This document shows, piece after piece, positions 43,835-52,899 of a stretch of 64,000 bases of DNA. Positions within the stretch are counted from its first letter, which is position 1. Each line of letters begins with the position of its first letter. The stretch comes from Lachnospiraceae bacterium. GTDB lineage: Bacteria > Bacillota > Clostridia > Lachnospirales > Lachnospiraceae. Made by a program: the position numbers and the translations under genes. The stretch covers positions 124,001 through 188,000 of the forward strand of contig JAAWJI010000001.1 of the NCBI GenBank assembly GCA_022796795.1. The letters run 5' to 3'. A model generated the notes under the pieces. That model worked only from the letters and a program-made list of their open reading frames with translations. It was not told the origin of the DNA and ran no database searches.

Positions 43835-45403
43835 ATGAGTATAAAAGGATATAAGAATGCATTTTGGGGTATTGAGCCTTCTAAGGAACTGCACGACTCT
43901 TTGCTTCATGCAGTTTTAAACGAGGAGAACGAAAGGAAAATGGAAGATAGAGGAGGGAAACGGATGAAACGAAGCAGGCGTGTAAGGTCCAGGCTGATTG
44001 CGGCCTGTGCGGCGGTGATGATTCTTGGTGTATCTATGACAGCAGTGGCAGCATTTGATTTTAATGAAATTTTCCAGGGCTTCTTTAAAAAGGAAACCAT
44101 AGTGGAAAAAGAGGGGAAAAGTGAGGTTTCGGAGGTGCCCCTGGAGGCAGGAGATGATTTTCTTGCAAGCGCGGGAAATGTGATCCAGGAGGAGACGGTG
44201 GGAAACGGCCTTAAGCTGACGCTTCGGGGAACAGTGGGAGACGGCAATGCTCTTTACGCGGCTCTTGATGTGGAGACTGAGGACGGAAGCCCTTTTAGCG
44301 TAGAGCAGGAGAACAGTGTGCAGTCCTACCGGTTTGAGGAGGTTATGCTTGAGAGCGAGGGCATTGGCGGCCAGGGACTTGATCGGTGTTACTGTGGCCT
44401 GGAACGGATTGACGATGGCAGCGTGCCGGGGAAAGCCACCTTTTTGTTGTCCGAGACTTTTGAGAATGATTTGAAAGGGAAAGAGATTAAGATTTCCTTG
44501 CGGAATCTGATGACAGAGAGCAATGAGATTATTGACATGGGCATGGATAAAACCATCTGGGATTTGATGCAGGAGTTTGAACCTTTGGAGATCTGTGAAG
44601 GGAGCAACGAAAGTTTAGGGATGGAAATGTATACAGAAGAAATGGATGCAGATGGCAATATGGATAGGCATGAGAGCTTTATGGTAGAAAAAACAAAGAA
44701 GCGGATTGCATTTTCCTCCAGATACCCGGAAGCGCGTATTTCTAACATGGGGATCGTTAAGGGGCAGTATGAGGATAATCTGATTGTTAATCTGGATTTT
44801 GGGGGAGAGTTTGACTGGGATCTTCTGGATCAGAAGTCTCTGATTGTAATGGATCGCCGTACTGGACAGGTGATCAATGAAAGCTCCGGAGCTATGGCTA
44901 TCGGAAACGGAGCCGAGGAAGATTATTTTCCGGGCATGGAGGGCCAGGCGGATATTGTGGGGGAAGATTACGTTTCCTGTCGTTATTGTTATAATGACAT
45001 CAGTGAGAGCCAGGCGAAAAATGCAGTCTTTGCCCTGGGCGGCGACGGCTCCTACGATGAATTGTTTGGCGGCGAGTGGACGTTAAGTTTCCGAGTGGAC
45101 TATGAGGACACGATGAAAACCTGGGAATTGCAGGAAAAGGCTGTAGCCGGAAATATGGAAATCAAAAAAGTTCAGATTTCTCCCGTGTCTGCTGTGATAG
45201 AATTCGACATATTGTCGGATGACATTGTAGAGTTTGACGATATTTCCCTGAAGCTTAAGAACGGAAACCAGGTGAAATGGAATGCGATTGGCTGGGACGC
45301 CGAGAGAGAAGATACAAAATCCTGCCGGGTACTCTGGAAGAGCGTGGTGGATCTGGAGGATATTGAAGGCATTATTGTAAATGGCACAGAGATCGGGTTA
45401 TAG
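43835..45403 (+). CDS. DUF4179 membrane protein, probable anti-sigma factor
   Basis: 522 residues behind AAAGGAGGAGTGTAGG. A cytoplasmic N-terminus of about 50 residues (SKELHDSLLHAVLNEE) is followed by one membrane helix (RLIAACAAVMILGVSMTAVAA) and a long extracellular part with beta-rich, acidic sequence. This is the layout of DUF4179 proteins encoded next to ECF sigma factors in Clostridia. The N-terminal part would hold the sigma factor, and the outer domain would sense. No zinc-binding H-x-x-x-C-x-x-C motif is seen, so it is not a ZAS-type anti-sigma. Confidence 0.83.
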   Translation: MSIKGYKNAFWGIEPSKELHDSLLHAVLNEENERKMEDRGGKRMKRSRRVRSRLIAACAAVMILGVSMTAVAAFDFNEIFQGFFKKETIVEKEGKSEVSEVPLEAGDDFLASAGNVIQEETVGNGLKLTLRGTVGDGNALYAALDVETEDGSPFSVEQENSVQSYRFEEVMLESEGIGGQGLDRCYCGLERIDDGSVPGKATFLLSETFENDLKGKEIKISLRNLMTESNEIIDMGMDKTIWDLMQEFEPLEICEGSNESLGMEMYTEEMDADGNMDRHESFMVEKTKKRIAFSSRYPEARISNMGIVKGQYEDNLIVNLDFGGEFDWDLLDQKSLIVMDRRTGQVINESSGAMAIGNGAEEDYFPGMEGQADIVGEDYVSCRYCYNDISESQAKNAVFALGGDGSYDELFGGEWTLSFRVDYEDTMKTWELQEKAVAGNMEIKKVQISPVSAVIEFDILSDDIVEFDDISLKLKNGNQVKWNAIGWDAEREDTKSCRVLWKSVVDLEDIEGIIVNGTEIGL

Positions 45404-45424
45404 GTTTACCTTAGAAATAATTCG

Positions 45425-45453
45425 TTGAAATGTGCCAAGGGTTACAGTATAAT
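45425..45453 (+). promoter_or_regulatory. Sigma-A promoter of the OmpR/HK/BcrAB-like cluster
   Basis: -35 TTGAAA (45425-45430), 17-bp spacer, -10 TATAAT (45448-45453), about 100 bp before the response regulator start. Confidence 0.85.
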
Positions 45454-45469
45454 AAAAGAAGCAAGAAAG

Positions 45470-45491
45470 CAGCAGGTCTTAAGGCCTGCTG
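45470..45491 (+). other. Hairpin in the 5' leader of the response regulator gene
   Basis: CAGCAGG (45470-45476), 8-base loop, CCTGCTG (45485-45491), followed by TTTGCC. It lies in the transcribed leader between the promoter and the start codon and could attenuate transcription weakly; the T-run is too short for a full terminator. Confidence 0.45.
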
Positions 45492-45554
45492 TTTGCCATT
45501 TGAGCAAATGAGAAAATCAGGAAATCTTGTTGGAAAGAGAGAGGAAGAGCAGCC

Positions 45555-46265
45555 ATGGAAACATACAAAATCCTGCTGGTGGAGGATGAACCGGAGATCA
45601 GCGAAATGCTGAAGAATTATCTGGAAACGGAAAACTATGAGGTGATCTGCGCCTTTGACGGACAGGAAGCATGCAAAAGATTTGACTCTGAGACCGTGCA
45701 GCTTGTGCTGCTGGACTTAATGATCCCTAAGATCAGCGGCCTGGAGGTGATGCGGCATATCCGAAGGGACAGTTTTGTGCCTATTCTCATTATCTCCGCC
45801 AAAGATACAGAGAGCGATAAGGCCCTGGGCCTTGGGCTGGGGGCCGACGATTATATCACAAAGCCTTTTTCCGTGGTGGAGGTTCTGGCACGGATTAAGG
45901 CAGCCATTCGCAGGAACACCCAATATGCCAACGCCTCCTGTGCCGCGCCTGCCGGAGAGATTCTCACAGCGGGAGATCTGGTCATGAATCTGGAAGACCA
46001 TACCGTGACACGGAAGGGGAAGCCTGTGGAGCTGACTGCAAAGGAATTTGAGATTTTAAAGCTTTTTCTGCAAAATCCCAAACGGGTTTATACCAAAGAG
46101 CAGCTTTATTCCCTGGTGTGGAAGGACGCCTACCTGGGGGATGAAAATGCGGTAAACGTACATATGAGCAGGCTGCGGAACAAGATCGAGGAGGATTCGC
46201 GAAATCCCCGGTATGTGGTCACAGTCTGGGGCATTGGCTATAAGCTGGGGGAGGGATTAGGATGA
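45555..46265 (+). CDS. OmpR-family response regulator
   Basis: 236 residues behind GAGAGAGGAAGAGCAGCC. Receiver with D54 (LVLLDLMIPKISG) and K in ITKPFSVVEV; C-terminal winged helix with LTAKEFEILKLFLQNPKRVY and VNVHMSRLRNKIEED. The stop overlaps the next start (ATGA), coupling it to its kinase. It probably controls the BcrAB-like transporter 22 bp to 1 kb downstream, as in antimicrobial-peptide resistance modules. Confidence 0.93.
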   Translation: METYKILLVEDEPEISEMLKNYLETENYEVICAFDGQEACKRFDSETVQLVLLDLMIPKISGLEVMRHIRRDSFVPILIISAKDTESDKALGLGLGADDYITKPFSVVEVLARIKAAIRRNTQYANASCAAPAGEILTAGDLVMNLEDHTVTRKGKPVELTAKEFEILKLFLQNPKRVYTKEQLYSLVWKDAYLGDENAVNVHMSRLRNKIEEDSRNPRYVVTVWGIGYKLGEGLG

Positions 46266-47200
46266 ACGGCGGACTCCTGTTTTTTTTCTGCTTTACCATT
46301 GCGGTCCTTTTGGGGATTATCCTGTACCAGCAGTATACGTTTCATCAGGGAACCCAGGCCAGACTGGGGGAGCTCCACCATACGCTTGGGAAAATCCTGG
46401 ATGGGGACAGCAGGGAGCAGGTCATGGTCTTTACGGAGAACCCAAAGCTTAAAGAGCTGGCGGCCCAGATCAACCGTCTGTTGGAGAGACAGCGGAAGAT
46501 CCAGGCAGATTACAGACGCTCAGAGCTGGCCTCCAAGAGAATGTTGTCCAACATTTCTCATGATATGAAAACCCCTATGACTGTTGTTCTGGGATATCTG
46601 GAGATTATGCGGCTCAATGGGCAGGCGGCTCCGGAAATGCTGGAGAAGACGGAGCAGAAGGCCCAAAGCGTGCTGGAGCTCATCAATCAGTTTTTTACCC
46701 TGGCAAAGATAGAGGCAGGGGATCTGGTGACAGAGCTTTCCAGAATGGATGTATGCGAAATCTGTAGGGAGAGTATTCTGGACTTCTACGAAATTTTATC
46801 GGAGGCAGGATTTCAGGTTGAGATTATGCTTCCAGAGCAGGCGGTTTATGTTCAGGGAAATCAAGAGGCCCTGAAGCGCATTTTGTTTAACCTTATTTCC
46901 AACGTGGTCCGGTATGGCTCTCAGGGGAAATACCTGGGGCTGTTTTTGCGGGCGGAGGAGAGAGAAGTGTATGTGGATGTGGTTGACAGGGGGAAGGGCA
47001 TTGAGAAGGCCTTTGCGGACCGGGTGTTTGACCGGCTGTTCACCATGGAGGACTCTCGCAGCCGCAGCATTCAGGGAAACGGCCTGGGACTTACCATTGC
47101 CAAAAATCTGGCCCTGCAGCTGGGCGGGGATCTTAGCCTGGACAGTACGCCCCATGTGCGCACTGTTTTTACGCTCCATCTGAAAGGGCTGCCCTATTAA
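46262..47200 (+). CDS. Sensor histidine kinase
   Basis: 312 residues. One N-terminal membrane helix (LLFFFCFTIAVLLGIILYQQ), no sizeable outer domain, then a dimerisation domain with H100 (SNISHDMKTPMTVVLGY) and a HATPase domain (ILFNLISNVVRYG, VDRGKGIEKAFADRVFDRLF, GNGLGLTIAKNLA). The tiny sensor part resembles intramembrane-sensing kinases that work together with their ABC transporter. Reads GHKL-type residues fully, so it should be active. Confidence 0.9.
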   Translation: MNGGLLFFFCFTIAVLLGIILYQQYTFHQGTQARLGELHHTLGKILDGDSREQVMVFTENPKLKELAAQINRLLERQRKIQADYRRSELASKRMLSNISHDMKTPMTVVLGYLEIMRLNGQAAPEMLEKTEQKAQSVLELINQFFTLAKIEAGDLVTELSRMDVCEICRESILDFYEILSEAGFQVEIMLPEQAVYVQGNQEALKRILFNLISNVVRYGSQGKYLGLFLRAEEREVYVDVVDRGKGIEKAFADRVFDRLFTMEDSRSRSIQGNGLGLTIAKNLALQLGGDLSLDSTPHVRTVFTLHLKGLPY

Positions 47201-47286
47201 TTAGGGAAGAAAGAAATTTGTAAGAATTGCGCAAGAGTTTTGAAAATCGCCCCTGCTACAATGAGAGCATGAAAGGAGGCAGGAAA

Positions 47287-48204
47287 ATGTCATATATTAT
47301 ACAGACAGACCGCCTGACAAAAACCATTGGCGGCAGGGAATTGGTGAAGGATGTGAACCTGCATGTGAAAGAGGGGGAGGTTTACGGATTCTTAGGCCCC
47401 AACGGGGCGGGCAAGACCACAGTCATGAAGATGCTCACAAACCTGTGGAAACCCACAGAGGGCCAGGTAGAGCTTTTTGGGGAGACCCTGACGCCATGGT
47501 CCTACGAAGTACTGAAGCGTATGGGAAGCATCATTGAATTTCCCACCTTTTACGACTCCCTCACAGGCTATGAAAATTTAAAGCTTCATGCGGAATACAT
47601 GGGATATTATCATCACGGAAGCATCGAAAATGCCCTGGAGCTTCTGGATCTTGGGTCAGCTGGGGGAAAACAGGTGAAGAATTACTCTCTGGGCATGAGG
47701 GAACGCCTTGGCATTGCCCGGGCTATCCTGTGCAAGCCGGAGCTGCTGATCCTGGATGAGCCCACAAACGGTCTGGATCCTGCGGGTATGAAGCAGATTC
47801 GGGACCTGTTGAGAAGCCTCTGTACCGAGTACCAGATTACCGTTTTCATATCCAGCCATATTCTCACGGAAATCGAGAGCATTGCGGATACGGTGGGGAT
47901 TATCCATCACGGCAGGCTGCAAAAGGAGATTGGCATGAGCAAGATCCGGGAGGAAAGCCTGGCCTATACGGAGCTGTCCGTAGAGAATCAGAAAAAAGCG
48001 GCCTGGGTACTCTCTGAAAAGCTGGGACTGACCAATTTTAAAGTCATGGGGGAGAAGGAGATCCGTATTTATGACAGCCGGATTTCGCCCCAGGAGCTGT
48101 CCAGGGAATTAGCCCTAAGTGACGTTCCGGTGACGGCTCTTGGGAAGAAAGCGGAGACGCTGGAGGACTATTTCTTGAAAATAACAGGGGAGGAAAAGGC
48201 GTAA
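47287..48204 (+). CDS. ABC transporter ATPase (BcrA-like)
   Basis: 305 residues from ATG 47287 behind AAAGGAGGCAGG. Walker A GPNGAGKTTVMKML near residue 37, Q-loop and NYSLGMRERLGIARAIL signature, Walker B LLILDEPTNGLDPAGMK, switch SSHILTEIESIADTVG. The C-terminal 90 residues carry the extra domain usual for bacitracin/lantibiotic-type exporters. The stop shares bases with the next start. With its upstream two-component system this fits a peptide-antibiotic resistance or immunity exporter. Confidence 0.9.
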   Translation: MSYIIQTDRLTKTIGGRELVKDVNLHVKEGEVYGFLGPNGAGKTTVMKMLTNLWKPTEGQVELFGETLTPWSYEVLKRMGSIIEFPTFYDSLTGYENLKLHAEYMGYYHHGSIENALELLDLGSAGGKQVKNYSLGMRERLGIARAILCKPELLILDEPTNGLDPAGMKQIRDLLRSLCTEYQITVFISSHILTEIESIADTVGIIHHGRLQKEIGMSKIREESLAYTELSVENQKKAAWVLSEKLGLTNFKVMGEKEIRIYDSRISPQELSRELALSDVPVTALGKKAETLEDYFLKITGEEKA

Positions 48205-48911
48205 TGGGGAAGCTTATTAAATTGGAATGGAAGAAGCATAGGATTGGAGCTTATATAAGAAATGCCGTGATTCTGGCGGCTGTGCTGTGCCTGTTTCTCT
48301 ACGCTCTGGCCTATTTGGGGATTGCCAACGATCCGGAAACAGGGGCGCCGGACGCGGCTCCCGGAAACGGAACCATATCCGCGCCTGTGGAGTTGTTTAC
48401 CAGCATGTCCTTCCTGATCTTTACCGGGGTCATGTTGGCAGCCTTTATTGTCAGCGCATATAAAAACAAGACCATGAACCTGATGTTTTCCTATCCCATC
48501 CGGCGGCAGAAAATCCTGCTGTCTCAGATGCTGGCAGTCTGGATTTTCAATTTCACAGCCCTGACGCTGACAAAGCTTCTGATCTACGGCTGTATCCTGG
48601 CAGGCTCCCGGTTTCAGCAATCCTCATTTCCCTTGGACTTTGATATGGGAAGCGCAGGCTTTTATGTGCAGCTTTTGGCAAAATCCGCTGTCATTGTTAC
48701 CATGGGCTTTATCGCCTTGTTTATTGGCCTGGCCATGAAATCCTCAAAAGCAACCATTGTCTCTTCTTTCCTGCTGATTTTTTTGACCCAGGGAACTGTG
48801 GGAGACTTTACTCTGGCGGACAAGGCAATCGTTCCGGTGGTTTGCATGGGAATCTCACTGGTATTTGCCTTTCTCTCTCTGTGGGGAGCGCAGACCAGGG
48901 ATCTGAACTAA
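48204..48911 (+). CDS. ABC transporter permease (BcrB/ABC-2 type)
   Basis: 235 residues with about six membrane helices (AVILAAVLCLFLYALAYLG, LIFTGVMLAAFIVSAY, MLAVWIFNFTALTLTKLLIY and others). It overlaps the ATPase stop by one base, so the two are made together. ABC-2 permeases with one BcrA-like ATPase export antimicrobial peptides. Its stop codon overlaps the stop of the leftward gene at 48908 by 4 bases, so the two transcription units run tail to tail without a terminator between them. Confidence 0.85.
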   Translation: MGKLIKLEWKKHRIGAYIRNAVILAAVLCLFLYALAYLGIANDPETGAPDAAPGNGTISAPVELFTSMSFLIFTGVMLAAFIVSAYKNKTMNLMFSYPIRRQKILLSQMLAVWIFNFTALTLTKLLIYGCILAGSRFQQSSFPLDFDMGSAGFYVQLLAKSAVIVTMGFIALFIGLAMKSSKATIVSSFLLIFLTQGTVGDFTLADKAIVPVVCMGISLVFAFLSLWGAQTRDLN

Positions 48912-49945
48912 AGCATCCGGACAGGCAGAACATAACTTTTCCCCTCAGGAGAGGAGGGGGGATACAGGTCACTGCTCCTTGCAGCGCCTGCCTGCAAAAG
49001 CAGCAGGCACTGCAGGATGGAGGAGACCAGAAGACCTAAGAGGCTTCCCAGGATACGCAGATCGCGAAAGGACAGAGCTGTTTTTGTGAGACCTAAGAAC
49101 TGCTCTGTTTTTTGTGTCAGAAGCCCTGTCCAGAAGGAGAAGTCGGACCAGGCTGTTGGAATATAGTCGTCGGAAAAGTGCAGGCAGGCCAGAAGGATGA
49201 GACAGGCTCCGGTAAATCCCAGCAAAATGGGAAGATCTCTCAGTAGCTCCCGCAAAAGAGGCGTTAAGGGAGCTTGGGGAAGCCGATGCTGCAGGGTCTG
49301 AAGGCCTGACCGGGCAGTCTTCAGCAGGAAATACAGCAGGATCCAGCAGGGAAACCAGAGAAAGATGCTGCCCAGACTGTAGTACAGGCCGCCCTCCAGA
49401 ATCGCTGTCTGTCCCCCGGGAAGCAGGGCGGTAAGCTTTTGCCTGACCACAGAAAGGGGAAGTCCAGGGGCCAGAGCCAAAAGATTGGAGTAGGACTGCT
49501 GCGAATTCCCCTGGATCACGCAGAGCTCCTGGTTCAGATCCAGAATTCCCCGGATGACATAGGGGGTATCCTCATAGTAAAGAATCTGGCCCAGGGCTTC
49601 CCGGGAGGAGTACAGGGTCTCGGCGGTTTTGCGGCTGATGACACATCCAGAGCTGTCTCCGGCATAGGGCAGGCTTCCCAGCGTCAGAGCGTTTGGGGCA
49701 ATCAGATTCAACTCTCCTGCAGCTACGATCAGCTCTGCGGCAGCGTGGCGGTTCAGATCCGGATTTTCCAGCAGGGTGTCCGGGAAGCTGGCAAAGAGCG
49801 TCAGCTGTTCCAGGACAGGTCCTGCCTCCGGGTCGCTGTGAGCCCAGAAGTCATGGAGCTGCTCTCTGGTGACGCTTTCTTCCAGCTGGTAAAAGCCCAT
49901 AAGGCCGGAGGCTTGCTCCAGATTGTGATAGAAATGCAGGCTCAT
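48908..49945 (-). CDS. FtsX-like ABC-exporter permease, last gene of the leftward cluster (start uncertain)
   Basis: 345 residues from the first ATG (49945). The frame is open further up to a TGA, and the codons in front encode a hydrophobic segment (LLPWALAGCLLG) that would be the first membrane helix; a CTG at 50002 is the only plausible start there. The rest fits a MacB/FtsX layout: an outer domain of about 170 residues (ETLYSSREALGQILYYED, VVRQKLTALLPG) and three C-terminal helices (FLWFPCWILLYFLL, ILLGFTGACLILLACLHF, LGLLVSSILQCLLLL). No ATPase gene is adjacent. Specific function unknown. Confidence 0.68.
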   Translation of the reverse strand: MSLHFYHNLEQASGLMGFYQLEESVTREQLHDFWAHSDPEAGPVLEQLTLFASFPDTLLENPDLNRHAAAELIVAAGELNLIAPNALTLGSLPYAGDSSGCVISRKTAETLYSSREALGQILYYEDTPYVIRGILDLNQELCVIQGNSQQSYSNLLALAPGLPLSVVRQKLTALLPGGQTAILEGGLYYSLGSIFLWFPCWILLYFLLKTARSGLQTLQHRLPQAPLTPLLRELLRDLPILLGFTGACLILLACLHFSDDYIPTAWSDFSFWTGLLTQKTEQFLGLTKTALSFRDLRILGSLLGLLVSSILQCLLLLQAGAARSSDLYPPSSPEGKSYVLPVRML

Positions 49946-50007
49946 GCCTAAGAGACAACCTGCCAGGGCCCAGGGCAGCAGCCTGGAAAACCAGGGTGTC
50001 AGTTGTT

Positions 50008-51930
50008 TTAATCGTCCAGTCGTATGCGGTCACCGCCTTTCACATATTTGTTGGAGGACGTGATGATCTGTGCGTCCCGGGGCAGGGAGGATTGAATGGC
50101 AGCATGATTTGCGTCCTTTTCCAGAACCGTAACGCTTATGGGTACTGCCGTATAGGAATCTCCCAGAATTCCTGTACGCATTTCCACGGTCAGCACAAAG
50201 GTGTTTCCGGAGGATTCATACAGGGCGGTCAGGGGGATCAGCTGCTCGTAGATTGTGTCTGAGGTCTGTTCAAATTCATAGGAGAAGGGCTGGCTGCTCC
50301 GGCCGTTGGTTCCTGTATAGAGGGCATACCAGACCAGGTTGCCCTCTGCGTCTGTCTCCAGACGCTCCACCGTGAGAGACGTGGGTTTGGCTGCCCCGGA
50401 AAAAAGAACATCTACCGTATCCCCGGCGGAAATACGGCCGATTTCCTGGGCAGGGATAACGCCGCAGGCTTCCAGCTCCGGGGAGGCCAGGATGATGGTT
50501 TCCGTCCCGGAGGTCAGGGTTCCCTCTGAGACCCCCAGAGCCTCCAGGATGCCGGAAGACTTTGCAGATACCAAGCCCCCGGCGTTTTGAATGGTTTCCA
50601 GCTCTTCCAGTTCTTCTTGCGCTTCCTCCAGATCCAGCTCCATGCCCTGAAGGGTCAGGCGGGAGGATCTTTCCTGCACAGATTCATTGCTCTGGGCGTT
50701 GGCTTCCTCCTGTTCGGCCAGGCGGTAGCTGTCTTTGGCCTGATCGTAGAGACTCTGGGCGCTGTCCAGCTGAGCCTGGGCGGCGTGGATTTCTTGCTCT
50801 AAAGCCAGCTTTTGCTGTTCCAGCGCTTCCTTTTGCTGTTCTTGATCTGGCGCCGGCTGATCCGGGGCCGTGTCTTGCTTTGGGGCCTGTGCGCCAAGAG
50901 CAGGCATCTCTTGTACGGCTGTGTAAGGTATGGCAGTCTTTGCGTCCATACGGGTTGAAGAGCGGGAAAAAGAAGCCTCCGGTTCTGCATTTTGTAAATC
51001 CGCTCCAGAGTCCTTTTCATCCGGCGTTTGTGTCCCCAGGTCCGAATCGGACACATCTGGCGTCTGCGTTTCCGGAGCGTCCCCGGAGGTCTCTGTGTCC
51101 GGGGAGTCCGAGCCGGGTGTTGCCGGCGTCTGAGTTCCTGGGTTAGGGTCGGGTGTTGCCGGCGTCTGAGTCCCTGGGTTAGAGCCGGGTGTCGTAGGTG
51201 CCTGAGTTCCCGGATTAGAACCGGACGCATCCGGTGTCTGAGTTCCCGGGTTAGAATCGGGTGTTGCCGGCGTCTGAGTCCCTGGATTAGAACCGGATGC
51301 CCCCGGCGTTTGTGTCCCCGGGTCAGAACCGGATGCCCCCGGCGTCTGAGTTCCCGGGTTAGAGTCGGGCGTCCCTGGCGTCTGTGTCTCCGATCCAGGT
51401 CCCTCCGGCTTTTTGTCATCTGTCCCGGGGTTTGCCTTTTGCTCCTCCAGGAACCGTTGGTAGGCCTCCTGGGCCTGCCGCAGGTCCTCCCGGGCTTTGT
51501 TCCGGGCATTCCTTGCGCTGTCCAGGGACAGCTCTGCCTGGGCGGTGGCGGGAAGGCGGGCGGGCGTCTGGCCGTTTAGTTTTTGCTGCTCCATGGTTAG
51601 CTTAAGCTTTTGAATGTTTCGTTTCTGATCCCGGATCTGATCGTTTAGATAGTCGGGATCCAGCTGGATCAATGGGGTTCCTTCCTCCACCTGGGTGCCT
51701 GGCTTTGCCAGAACCAGGGATACCTTCTGGCCGACGGGCAGAAACTGATAGGTGCGGCTCCTGGCAAGAAGGGTTCCGGTGCCGGAAAAGCTATGGGACA
51801 GGGTTCCGCTTTTCCAGGCCGAGGTCTGTACCTGGGCCAGAGTGACGGAATCCGCGCCCCGGGCCACCAGGGTGCAGCAGATCATCAGGATGAAAAAAGA
51901 GAGCAGCGCTCTGCCGATTTTTTCTTTCAT
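50008..51930 (-). CDS. HlyD/MacA-like membrane fusion protein with Pro/Thr repeat insert
   Basis: 640 residues. N-terminal membrane helix (ALLSFFILMICCTLVARG), half of a beta-barrel/lipoyl region (LPVGQKVSLVLAKPGTQVEE, GTPLIQLDPDYL), coiled coil 1 (residues about 88-165), a repeat-rich spacer of about 120 residues (180-300), coiled coil 2 (about 365-455) and the closing lipoyl/barrel part (VSAKSSGILEALGVSEG, GDTVDVLFSG). Such adaptors link an inner-membrane exporter to the outside. It sits between two sugar-type permeases and an FtsX-like permease. The repeat insert between the coils is unusual. Confidence 0.82.
   Translation of the reverse strand: MKEKIGRALLSFFILMICCTLVARGADSVTLAQVQTSAWKSGTLSHSFSGTGTLLARSRTYQFLPVGQKVSLVLAKPGTQVEEGTPLIQLDPDYLNDQIRDQKRNIQKLKLTMEQQKLNGQTPARLPATAQAELSLDSARNARNKAREDLRQAQEAYQRFLEEQKANPGTDDKKPEGPGSETQTPGTPDSNPGTQTPGASGSDPGTQTPGASGSNPGTQTPATPDSNPGTQTPDASGSNPGTQAPTTPGSNPGTQTPATPDPNPGTQTPATPGSDSPDTETSGDAPETQTPDVSDSDLGTQTPDEKDSGADLQNAEPEASFSRSSTRMDAKTAIPYTAVQEMPALGAQAPKQDTAPDQPAPDQEQQKEALEQQKLALEQEIHAAQAQLDSAQSLYDQAKDSYRLAEQEEANAQSNESVQERSSRLTLQGMELDLEEAQEELEELETIQNAGGLVSAKSSGILEALGVSEGTLTSGTETIILASPELEACGVIPAQEIGRISAGDTVDVLFSGAAKPTSLTVERLETDAEGNLVWYALYTGTNGRSSQPFSYEFEQTSDTIYEQLIPLTALYESSGNTFVLTVEMRTGILGDSYTAVPISVTVLEKDANHAAIQSSLPRDAQIITSSNKYVKGGDRIRLDD
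51031..51391 (-). repeat. Tandem 36-bp coding repeat in the HlyD-like gene
   Basis: About ten units with a 12-residue consensus GTQTP-x-x-x-GSNP, including GTQTPGASGSDP, GTQTPGASGSNP, GTQTPATPDSNP and GTQTPATPDPNP. The first eight keep exact period; later units drift (ETQTPDVSDSDL). Pro/Thr/Ser/Gly content suggests an extended, perhaps glycosylated, flexible stalk. Confidence 0.85.
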
Positions 51931-51953
51931 GGGAATGAGTCTCCTTTTTAGTT

Positions 51954-52829
51954 TTATTCCTTCAGGCCGGAGGCCACTATACCTTGCTGCAGGTATTCCT
52001 GGCCCCAGAGAAAGCCCAGGACTGCAGGCAGCATCATGATCACGGAGGCGGCAAAGGATACGCTTACCTGGTCCGTGGTGATTTCCGGCAGGTACAAGGA
52101 CAGCGGCAGCAGAGATTTGGTTTTCAGGAAAGTCATAGGCGCCTCCATGGAATTCCAGTATTCCAGGAAATTCAGGATCAGGGAGGACATGACTCCGGGA
52201 GCTCCTAAGGGAAGACCCATGTACCAGAATAGCTTTAAGGCGCCTGCACCGTCCACCCGGGCCGCTTCTATCAGGGATTCCGGAATGGAGCGAAAAAATT
52301 TTTCCATAATAAATACCGGAAAGGTAGAAAAAACAGCGGGCAGCCAGATCGCCTGGTGGGTGTCCAGGATGGACAGGCGGCTTAAGACCAGGTAGGTGGA
52401 AACCATGGTTACCTGGAAGGGCATGACCATCAGGACCATATAGAGTAAAAACAGGGGCTTGCGGCCGGGAAATTCATAGCGGGCAAAGGCCCAGGCAGCC
52501 GGCATACCCATGAGAACCTGGCCTAGGAGGATGGGCAGCACCTGCCGGCAGGAATTCCAGAACATGACAAAAAAATCCGGGGAATCCAAAAGCAGTTCCA
52601 CATAGGGCTGCAGGGTGGGATACCTGGGCAGGAGGCGCACAGAGATGGATCCCGTCTGGTTTTCCAGGATCACTCCGTAGGCCTCCTTTAGTTCCCTGGC
52701 GCCCATAAGGGAGTTGGCGGTCATCATCAGCACCGGGAACACCAGGAGGCCTGCCAGAAGGCTCAGGAGGAGCCATCTAAAAAGCCGGGGGAGATATGGG
52801 AAGGGGTGTTTGACAGAGGTGTTTTTCAT
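51954..52829 (-). CDS. Carbohydrate ABC transporter permease (MalG type)
   Basis: 291 residues with six membrane helices. MalG-family signatures: an N-terminal helix with LLAGLLVFPVLMMTANS, QVLMGMPAAWAFARYEFPG, and the EAA loop EAARVDGAGALKLFWYMGLP that docks the ATPase. It pairs with the MalF-type permease upstream in the transcript (52900-53742). The EAA loop shows it must use an ABC ATPase, but none is encoded in this cluster; such systems often share an MsmK-type ATPase encoded elsewhere. Confidence 0.9.
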   Translation of the reverse strand: MKNTSVKHPFPYLPRLFRWLLLSLLAGLLVFPVLMMTANSLMGARELKEAYGVILENQTGSISVRLLPRYPTLQPYVELLLDSPDFFVMFWNSCRQVLPILLGQVLMGMPAAWAFARYEFPGRKPLFLLYMVLMVMPFQVTMVSTYLVLSRLSILDTHQAIWLPAVFSTFPVFIMEKFFRSIPESLIEAARVDGAGALKLFWYMGLPLGAPGVMSSLILNFLEYWNSMEAPMTFLKTKSLLPLSLYLPEITTDQVSVSFAASVIMMLPAVLGFLWGQEYLQQGIVASGLKE

Positions 52830-52899
52830 TGTGTTCGCTGTTCCTTTCCTTTTTTCTGTTTTCGCTTTTCGGTCTTGTCCAGACAGAATATCAATCCTG

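Noticed and set aside
51028-51579. 183-residue + strand frame with Arg/Cys-rich repeats
   Set aside because: It is only the reverse complement of the Pro/Thr repeat block in the HlyD-like gene.
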